Below, piece by piece: positions 6,434 to 11,623 of a DNA stretch of 11,623 nucleotides. Every line of letters begins with the position of its first letter. Position 1 is the stretch's first letter. A model generated the notes under the pieces. It was not told the origin of the DNA. It did no database searches and saw only the letters and a list, made by a program, of their open reading frames with translations. Made by a program: the position numbers and the translations under genes. Source of the stretch: an uncultured bacterium (GTDB lineage: Bacteria > Actinomycetota > Coriobacteriia > Coriobacteriales > Coriobacteriaceae); assembly GCA_905215225.1 (NCBI GenBank), contig CAJMPM010000022.1, forward strand, positions 1 through 11,623. The letters run 5' to 3'.

Positions 6434-6498
6434 GCGCTTCTCTCGACGGAGAGCGCTTCCGTCTCGTTTTGCCGGCAACTTCTACGATAGGAGCCACC

Positions 6499-7860
6499 TT
6501 GTCTCGATTGAACGAAGGGGCCATGGGTCGGCGTTTTCCGCTGCCCTCGATGCTCCAAAAACTAGCCTGCGCCCTAGCTGTGGCGCTCGCTTTGTTGTGC
6601 GCGGGGACAGCCGCACCTTCGACCGCCCAGGCGCTTGAGACCGCAAAGATTACCGCCCGACCCAACACCGGTTCGGGCAGCGCTGTGGTCGGCGGCACCG
6701 AGACGCGCATTACCTGGGAAGTTCAGGCCGATGCCGACGAGGAGCTGAGCGGTCTTTCTCTGACGTTTGTTGACGGCACAACGTTTGGTACCGATGACAC
6801 GCGATTGACGATGCTCTCGGGCGAGGACCTCATGGATCGTACGCCCATGAAGCCCACGTGCAAGGCTGACGGCCAGACGCTCAAGATTGACTTTGGCGAG
6901 ACGGCGCCTGCCGGCGGCTTTTTTCGTGTCGAGGTTTACGGCGTGACGTTTCCCGTCGAGGGCGGCGATGAGGCCTTTAGCGGCACCTATACGCTCGCCG
7001 ACGGTTCGACCAAGAAGATTTCCAAGATTCCTTCCGTCGAGATCAAGGGCGTGACGGCAATCGATAACTTCCTGGCCGATCTTAAGGAGCAGCCGAGGGT
7101 CGCGGCAAGGAATTCCAACATGTTCCTTCGCCTGTTCCTGAACCCGGTCATTTTGGTCCAGAGCCTGCCGATCGTCTTCAAGGGCTTCCTTATGTCGCTC
7201 TCGATCGTGCTCGTGGCGTTTCCGCTGGCGATCCCCTTTGGCTTTGCCCTGTCGCTTATGCGCATATCCAAATCGCGCATCCTGCGTTGCCTTGCCGGCA
7301 TCTACGTGAATGTCATCCGCGGTACGCCGGCGTTCCTGCAGATCTATATTGCATTCTTTGGTCTGCCGCTTGCCGGCGTCAAGGTGGACGACTATGTCTT
7401 GGGCGTTATCGTCATGGCCATGAACTCGTCCGCCTACCTGTGCGAGATCTTCCGCGCCGGTATTCAGTCGATCCCCAAGGGCCAAAACGAGGCTGCTCGC
7501 TCGCTGGGCATGAATGCCTTCCAGACGCTGCTCTACGTTATGATTCCGCAGACGTTCCGCAATGTCCTGCCTACGCTGACCAGCGAGTTCATCCTGCTTT
7601 ACAAGGATACGTCGCTGCTCGCGGCCGTGGGCGTGGTCGAGATCGTCATGAACGCCCGCACCATCGTGGCAACGACGGGCTCCATTACGCCGTATGTGGT
7701 TGCCGCCCTGTTCTATCTGGTCATTACCCTGCCGCTTGCGCGCTTGGTGAGCGGTCTTGAGGCGAGGCTGCTGGGTACGGCCGAAACCAAAAAGAAGCGT
7801 CCCACCAAGAGCGCCGGACAGGTCGTCGCAACGCCCGCCGACCATATCGCTGGTCTGTAA
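6499..7860 (+). CDS. Amino-acid ABC transporter permease with N-terminal signal peptide and extracellular domain
   Basis: The TTG at 6499 is preferred because TAGGAG lies 5 nt upstream. ATG at 6523 is the main alternative, and the frame is open back to 6391. The 453-residue product has three parts. Residues about 17-46 are a signal peptide ending in TAQA. Residues about 47-190 are a Gly/Thr/Asp-rich beta-type domain with no membrane segments, probably Ig-like and extracellular. From about 225 a HisM/GlnP-type permease follows, with membrane segments near 230-254 and 299-317 and more to the end. The ATPase-docking EAA loop EAARSLGMNAFQTLLYVMIP starts at E331. Usual permeases of this family are 210-230 residues, so the N-terminal half is extra. 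It shares an operon with the receptor (116 bp upstream) and ATPase (12 bp downstream). Confidence 0.92.
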   Translation: MSRLNEGAMGRRFPLPSMLQKLACALAVALALLCAGTAAPSTAQALETAKITARPNTGSGSAVVGGTETRITWEVQADADEELSGLSLTFVDGTTFGTDDTRLTMLSGEDLMDRTPMKPTCKADGQTLKIDFGETAPAGGFFRVEVYGVTFPVEGGDEAFSGTYTLADGSTKKISKIPSVEIKGVTAIDNFLADLKEQPRVAARNSNMFLRLFLNPVILVQSLPIVFKGFLMSLSIVLVAFPLAIPFGFALSLMRISKSRILRCLAGIYVNVIRGTPAFLQIYIAFFGLPLAGVKVDDYVLGVIVMAMNSSAYLCEIFRAGIQSIPKGQNEAARSLGMNAFQTLLYVMIPQTFRNVLPTLTSEFILLYKDTSLLAAVGVVEIVMNARTIVATTGSITPYVVAALFYLVITLPLARLVSGLEARLLGTAETKKKRPTKSAGQVVATPADHIAGL

Positions 7861-7872
7861 GGAGGTTCTATT

Positions 7873-8625
<753 letters not shown>

Positions 8626-8650
8626 CCGCTTTATATGACTGACATAGCAG

Positions 8651-8686
8651 AAAACGGGAGCTGGATGTGATCCGGCTCCCGTTTTT
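8651..8686 (+). terminator. Strong terminator of the ABC importer operon, probably bidirectional
   Basis: AAACGGGAGCTGGAT (8652-8666) and ATCCGGCTCCCGTTT (8670-8684) form a 15-bp stem with one G-U pair and a 3-nt loop. It is followed by a T run to 8686. On the minus strand the same stem ends in TTTT, so it can also stop transcription from the flavodoxin operon ending at 8743. Confidence 0.9.
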
Positions 8687-8742
8687 GTTGGGACGCGAAT
8701 GTGTTTTGGCGCAGAGCGCGTTACGGGCGGAGCTCATTGCCG

Positions 8743-9162
8743 CTAGGCGAGCTCGGCTCCAAGGGCGCGGCAGGCCGCCGCGCCCTCATCGTCGGGGGCG
8801 TCGTAACAGATGACGGAGTCGACCACGTTGACGCCTGCCTCGTCGGCGTCGGCCTTCCAGTTGTCCATCCACTCGCCCTCGGCCCACGAGTAGGAACCAA
8901 AGAGGACGACCTTCTTATCGCCGAGGGTCTCCTTGACCTCGTCCCACATAGGCTGGAACTCGTCATACTCAAGCTCCTCGGAGCCCATGGCGGGGCAACC
9001 GAAGGCGAAGGCATCATAGTCGGCGGCCTTGTCGGCAGAGAAGTCGGCGCAGGGGATGACTTCGGCCTCGGCGCCCGCGGACGTGGTGCCTTCGGCGACA
9101 AAGTTTGCCATGGCCTCGGTGTTGCCCGTGCCGCTCCAATAGACGACGGCGATCTTGCTCAT
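8743..9162 (-). CDS. Flavodoxin (short-chain type)
   Basis: Flavodoxins carry electrons on FMN and often replace ferredoxin when iron is scarce. The start ATG at 9162 has AAAGGA 7 nt upstream; the longer frame reaching 9621 is only the opposite-frame shadow of the DUF3793 gene. The 139-residue product has the length of short-chain flavodoxins. The N-terminal KIAVVYWSGTGNTEAMA holds the FMN phosphate loop SGTGNT (residues 10-15). AFGCPAMGSEELEYDEF is the second flavin-binding loop, and VVLFGSYSWAEGEWMDNW the third, with the aromatic residues that stack on the isoalloxazine ring. It is the second gene of a minus-strand operon, 46 bp after the DUF3793 gene. Its acidic composition fits a soluble electron carrier. 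Confidence 0.94.
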   Translation of the reverse strand: MSKIAVVYWSGTGNTEAMANFVAEGTTSAGAEAEVIPCADFSADKAADYDAFAFGCPAMGSEELEYDEFQPMWDEVKETLGDKKVVLFGSYSWAEGEWMDNWKADADEAGVNVVDSVICYDAPDDEGAAACRALGAELA

Positions 9163-9208
9163 GTTGAGTCCTTTCGGTTGTGCGGCGTGCGGCCGCGGTT
9201 TGTACGTT

Positions 9209-9913
9209 CTATCGGGTCGCCTGGGCAAGTTGCGCCAAGTTGCAGCCCTGCTGATAGATAAAGGTGAGGCGTTGGGTGCATGCACGGTACGCATCAAACG
9301 TCGCAAGCGCCTGCTCGACATTCGTATAGACCTTCCAGGCTCCAAAGACCTTGTAGTTCTCGCCACGCTGGGCGATGAACTCGTATACGTCGTCGTAGGG
9401 GTAACCCAGGAAGTAGCCAATTTCGTGTGGAAACTCGCAGGTGCAGCCGTTGTCGCAGTGTGCTTGATGGTCCAATGCGCATCGGGTTTGGCCGCATGCG
9501 CATTCCGCGGCGTTATTGCTTGCGAGCGTGATGCGCGATGCCAGGTGCACAAGACATGCCGAGAGGTTGCCGGTGTCGTAGCCCTCCTTGGCGAGTGCCG
9601 TTTTGGCGCGCGGGTCAGCAAGGTAAGTGGCGAGTCTATTGGGCCGATATGCGTATACGAGCGCCCCGCAGGGGCGCCAGACCAAAACGCTCAGATGGAT
9701 GCCGAGCGGGTTAAGCTCGCGGTTGCACTGGGCGATAACGTTGAGCAGGCGTGCTCGGCGATCCTCGATCGCCGCAGTTACGCTTGAGCCGTCTTGATCG
9801 GCATAGACTCCTGGATAGGTAAAGAGCGATGCCGGTTTGATGCCCGCGAGCGTGGGGGAGCAGTTGCGCACGACTGCCGCCTGAAACGTTGGGATGTCTA
9901 TGGTTCGAGTCAC
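9209..9913 (-). CDS. DUF3793 family protein with a Cys/His-rich insert
   Basis: The 234-residue product starts at GTG (9913) with AAGGAG 4-5 nt upstream. The C-terminal segment EFPHEIGYFLGYPYDDVYEF (160-179), followed by NYKVFGAWKVYTN and DAYRACT, is the hallmark I recognise for DUF3793. This family of unknown function is found mainly in anaerobic Gram-positive bacteria, often beside flavodoxin genes, as here. The N-terminal half contains VLVWRPCGALVYAYRPNRL, also typical. Between the halves lies a cluster C138, C140, C145, H149, H152, C153, C157, C159 within 22 residues, which looks like a metal or Fe-S site. It has no signal peptide or membrane helix. The gene has a clear promoter and leads the operon with flavodoxin; a redox or iron-related role is inferred from context only. 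Confidence 0.88.
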   Translation of the reverse strand: MTRTIDIPTFQAAVVRNCSPTLAGIKPASLFTYPGVYADQDGSSVTAAIEDRRARLLNVIAQCNRELNPLGIHLSVLVWRPCGALVYAYRPNRLATYLADPRAKTALAKEGYDTGNLSACLVHLASRITLASNNAAECACGQTRCALDHQAHCDNGCTCEFPHEIGYFLGYPYDDVYEFIAQRGENYKVFGAWKVYTNVEQALATFDAYRACTQRLTFIYQQGCNLAQLAQATR

Positions 9914-9936
9914 GACGCTCCTTACGGATCTAAACT

Positions 9937-9952
9937 GTTAGCCTAGGAAAAC
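9937..9952 (-). promoter_or_regulatory. Candidate operator dyad at the start of the DUF3793-flavodoxin transcript
   Basis: GTTAGCCTAGGAAAAC has dyad symmetry GTTnnCCTAGGnnAAC (12 of 16 positions). It covers the predicted transcription start (about 9945) of the minus-strand promoter, where a repressor would act. Its GTTAGCCTA core matches the central part of the DtxR/IdeR iron-box consensus, but the flanks match poorly. The regulator is therefore a guess. Confidence 0.35.
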
Positions 9953-9979
9953 TTATACACGAAAGTAAGCCATGGTCAA
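9952..9979 (-). promoter_or_regulatory. Promoter of the DUF3793-flavodoxin operon
   Basis: On the minus strand TTGACC (9979-9974) and TATAAG (9957-9952) are separated by 16 bp, close to the sigma-70 consensus. The site is about 40 bp upstream of the GTG start at 9913. Confidence 0.7.
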
Positions 9980-10005
9980 CAAAAAAGTTTGAAGAGGGAA
10001 ACTAA

Positions 10006-10037
10006 TTGACCGAACGGACATGATTTTGGGTTAAGAT
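10006..10037 (+). promoter_or_regulatory. Tentative promoter of the HMA-domain gene
   Basis: TTGACC (10006-10011) and TAAGAT (10032-10037) are the best -35 and -10 candidates, but the 20-bp spacing is longer than optimal. The predicted start near 10044 would fall at the CsoR-like palindrome. Confidence 0.3.
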
Positions 10038-10043
10038 GGGGAC

Positions 10044-10056
10044 ACCCCATGGGGGT
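10044..10056 (+). promoter_or_regulatory. CsoR-like metal-responsive operator upstream of the HMA-domain gene
   Basis: ACCCCATGGGGGT contains the perfect palindrome CCCCATGGGG and is followed by AT. It closely resembles the TACCCC/GGGGTA G/C-tract operators bound by CsoR-family copper repressors. It lies 31 bp upstream of the start codon of a heavy-metal-associated protein, which supports the assignment. No regulator gene is in the window. Confidence 0.55.
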
Positions 10057-10087
10057 ATCTAGATAGGGCTACTTGAAAGGGGAACGC

Positions 10088-10471
10088 ATGAGTGACTTGC
10101 TCAACCCTGCGAATCTCATCGTGCTGGCCGTCATTGCCGTCGGCATGTTTTTTGGGCTGCGTCGTATTGCGGCGTCGACGCATGGAAAGAGTTGTTGCAG
10201 TGATGGCGCGAGCGGCAAGAAAGCCAAGAAGGTTGTGGTGGCAGACACCGACGAGTCCCACTACCCCTATCGTGAGGAGCTGCTTATCGGCGGCATGAGC
10301 TGCGACGGATGCGCTCGGAATGTGACGAATGCCCTCAATGCGCTTGATGGCGTGTGGGCTACGGTGACGTATGCGGACCGCACGGCGCGCGTACGCTCGA
10401 AGCGCCCGGTTGATCGCGACACACTCGAGACGGCAGTGAGGGGTGCGGGCTATTACGTTATGAAAATGTAG
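10088..10471 (+). CDS. Membrane-anchored heavy-metal-associated (HMA) domain protein
   Basis: HMA domains bind Cu(I) or similar ions and hand them to P-type ATPases. The ATG at 10088 follows AAAGGGG at about 5-nt spacing; a TTG at 10073 lies before this site and is rejected. The 127-residue product has one N-terminal membrane segment (about 9-24, NLIVLAVIAVGMFFGL), a linker with adjacent cysteines C36 and C37 and a lysine-rich stretch (45-49). An HMA domain runs from about 63 to 127, with the metal motif GMSCDGC (C72, C75) and the usual C-terminal AVRGAGYYV. Arg/Lys after the helix suggests the domain faces the cytoplasm, as a membrane-tethered chaperone. A CsoR-like operator lies upstream. 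No copper ATPase or CsoR gene is next to it here. Confidence 0.9.
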   Translation: MSDLLNPANLIVLAVIAVGMFFGLRRIAASTHGKSCCSDGASGKKAKKVVVADTDESHYPYREELLIGGMSCDGCARNVTNALNALDGVWATVTYADRTARVRSKRPVDRDTLETAVRGAGYYVMKM

Positions 10472-10530
10472 GCGTTGCCCTCTCCGGTGGATACCGGACT
10501 CCTGCTCATTGTGACTATCGGCATCCAAAA

Positions 10531-10542
10531 ATTTGCGCAAAT
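10531..10542 (+). promoter_or_regulatory. Perfect 12-bp palindrome in the leader region of the surface-protein gene
   Basis: ATTTGCGCAAAT is a perfect palindrome about 60 bp after the HMA gene. The half sequence TTTGCGC recurs at 10583-10589 inside the possible structured RNA. It could be a protein-binding site. The rest of 10472-10744 holds the features listed separately and AT-rich sequence with no confident promoter. Confidence 0.35.
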
Positions 10543-10551
10543 AATAACCTT

Positions 10552-10615
10552 TAGATGCGGCAAAAGTGGAGTTTGGTGACGGTTTGCGCGGAATTCGCTA
10601 CCAATCGAGCATCTA
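10552..10615 (+). ncRNA. Possible structured RNA leader upstream of the surface-protein gene
   Basis: Three nested pairings can be drawn: TAGATGC (10552-10558) with GCATCTA (10609-10615), TTGGTG (10573-10578) with TACCAA (10599-10604, one G-U pair), and GCG (10586-10588) with CGC (10596-10598). The last two are stacked end to end on the 3' side. GACGG (10579-10583 region) could also pair with CCGTC just downstream. I recognise no known riboswitch class. It lies about 130 bp ahead of the start codon of the secreted protein. Confidence 0.35.
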
Positions 10616-10706
10616 TTAACCCGTCCAAAAAATTACAGGTGTATATTTATACGCTGATTATTGCTGTGCTCAGATTGCAATTAACCGTGGACAGAAATGA
10701 AGAATG

Positions 10707-10723
10707 CTAAAGCTGGGCTTTAG
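10707..10723 (+). promoter_or_regulatory. Small hairpin just upstream of the surface-protein ribosome binding site
   Basis: CTAAAGC (10707-10713) and GCTTTAG (10717-10723) pair perfectly around a 3-nt loop. The GGGGAGG ribosome binding site follows within a few bases. It is too short and lacks a T run, so it is more likely a 5'-UTR element than a terminator. Confidence 0.4.
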
Positions 10724-10744
10724 GACAGGGGAGGTTATAGCCTT

Positions 10745-11623
10745 ATGAGACGAGTGGGAGCACTTGGCTTGGTGGCAGCGCTTGCCGCTATCTTGGTATC
10801 GCCGCTGCCGGCGCATGCCGAAGATGCTTCGGGTGCCGTTACCTACAATGCGGGAAATGGGTATTCCTTTGAGAAGCTCTCGCATCCTACGGTAGGAACG
10901 TCGCAGCCGGATGGCATCGTCGACTACCAGGGTAACGGTGCCGTTGCCGTTCCGGGCGCCGATGGTAATACGGCCAACAACGAAGGCGATCGCGGCCAGA
11001 GCTACACTTGGGCGGCTGCGAGCTATGGTGACTGGCTTTATGTGGGCACCTGCTATGCGGCGATGGGCAACACGCTGACGCTCATGAACGGCACGCTGGG
11101 CGATTCCTTTGATGCCGAGACCATGCGCCTGACGCTGGAGGCCATGTTTAACGGCACCTTCTTCTATGGACAGCAGAAGGAGGACGGCACGGCCGACAAG
11201 GACAGCGGCGGCATCTTGGTCAAGATCAATACCAAGACCGGTGAGACCAAGCTGCTGCTCTCTGATTCGCTCAACGGCGTCGCTCCTTTGTTCCGCAATG
11301 CCGTGAGCTATAAGGGCAAGCTCTATTTCTGCGGTAGCGTCAGGACCAATGGCGGCAAAAGCGGCCTGCCTGCTGTATATGAGATCGATCCTAAGACGGA
11401 TGATTGGAAAGTTGTCTATCAGGGCCTTTCGAGCATGCAGGATTACGGTGCTGCCTACAAGCAGGGCATTTCTACCGGTATCCGCGGCATGTGCGTCCAT
11501 GATGGCCAGCTCGTCATCAGTAATGTGGGTAAAGACACGAACGGTAATTTTGTGTCGACAATCCTGACGTCGTCTGACCCCTCGAAGGGCCAGGACAGCT
11601 TCACCGAGATTGCTAACTCGGAG
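10745..11623 (+). CDS. Secreted surface protein, beta-propeller-like repeats (3' end outside window)
   Basis: The frame opens at ATG 10745 and has no stop through the last base, giving the first 293 residues. GGGGAGG lies about 10 nt upstream of the start. Residues 1-25 are a Sec signal peptide (MRR, a hydrophobic core, then PLPAHA before ED). The mature part contains recurring units of the type GILVKINTKTGETKLLLSD, PAVYEIDPKTDDWKVVYQ and GMCVHDGQLVISNV. Each is a strand, a K/D-T-K/D turn and another strand, as in beta-propeller or Kelch-like proteins. Only two Cys-containing strands (YVGTCYAAMG, LYFCGSV) and another Cys are seen. Size and any cell-wall anchor are unknown because the end is missing. 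It is probably a cell-surface or secreted protein of unknown target. A minus-strand ORF across it is a shadow. Confidence 0.85.
   Translation, partial: MRRVGALGLVAALAAILVSPLPAHAEDASGAVTYNAGNGYSFEKLSHPTVGTSQPDGIVDYQGNGAVAVPGADGNTANNEGDRGQSYTWAAASYGDWLYVGTCYAAMGNTLTLMNGTLGDSFDAETMRLTLEAMFNGTFFYGQQKEDGTADKDSGGILVKINTKTGETKLLLSDSLNGVAPLFRNAVSYKGKLYFCGSVRTNGGKSGLPAVYEIDPKTDDWKVVYQGLSSMQDYGAAYKQGISTGIRGMCVHDGQLVISNVGKDTNGNFVSTILTSSDPSKGQDSFTEIANSE

Noticed and set aside
5492..6478. A 328-residue minus-strand open frame over the substrate-binding protein
   Set aside because: Its Val/Leu/Gly/Asp-rich composition mirrors the codons of the lipoprotein gene, whose motifs are unambiguous.
9163..9621. 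N-terminal extension of the flavodoxin frame to 9621
   Set aside because: The extension is Thr/Arg/Pro/Ser-rich sequence read out of frame through the DUF3793 gene, and a good ribosome binding site lies just before 9162.
10483..10498. TCCGGT/ACCGGA hairpin after the HMA gene as a terminator
   Set aside because: It is a 6-bp stem without a T run, so it is too weak to call.
10670..11500. A 276-residue minus-strand open frame at the right end
   Set aside because: It opposes a plus-strand frame with a signal peptide and regular repeat units that stays open to the window end.

Overview
The window looks like chromosomal DNA of a Collinsella-type gut coriobacterium (Actinomycetota, Coriobacteriia). 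This is an inference. It rests on the fairly GC-rich genes, strong AGGAGG-type ribosome binding sites with frequent GTG/TTG starts, and the gene mix: a flavodoxin plus DUF3793 pair, an aldo/keto reductase with a 4Fe-4S tail, an amino-acid ABC permease with its own extracellular domain, and a large secreted surface protein. No database search was possible. I see no tRNA, rRNA, CRISPR array, transposase or phage gene.

Layout. 1-156 is the tail of a secreted-type protein, closed by a strong terminator. 343-561 is a small two-helix membrane protein. It converges, across a long perfect hairpin, on a minus-strand ketopantoate-reductase-family gene (653-1567) and a small unknown gene (1684-1878). 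From 2041 a plus-strand run carries a 4Fe-4S aldo/keto reductase, a Gfo/Idh/MocA oxidoreductase and endonuclease IV (nfo). The second and third of these are each preceded by a copy of one hairpin element. Next comes a complete polar amino-acid ABC importer: lipoprotein 5522-6382, permease 6499-7860, ATPase 7873-8625. It has a recognisable promoter and a strong terminator.

8743-9913 is a minus-strand operon of DUF3793 protein then flavodoxin, probably a redox/iron-linked pair. It is divergent from a membrane-anchored heavy-metal (HMA) protein at 10088-10471, whose upstream region has a CsoR-like G/C-tract palindrome. After a 273-bp intergenic region that may encode a structured RNA, a large secreted protein starts at 10745 and runs off the window.

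The most unusual signal is the pair of hairpin elements at 3232-3314 and 4413-4499. Their loop and stem base are conserved, while four consecutive stem base pairs differ by fully compensatory changes. Every wobble pair is a G-U pair on the plus strand only. This suggests a selected plus-strand RNA structure sitting just ahead of ribosome binding sites. Secondary points are the Cys/His-rich insert in the DUF3793 protein, the extracellular domain fused to the permease, the Asn replacing the usual ligand-binding Asp in the substrate-binding protein, and the possible structured leader of the surface-protein gene.
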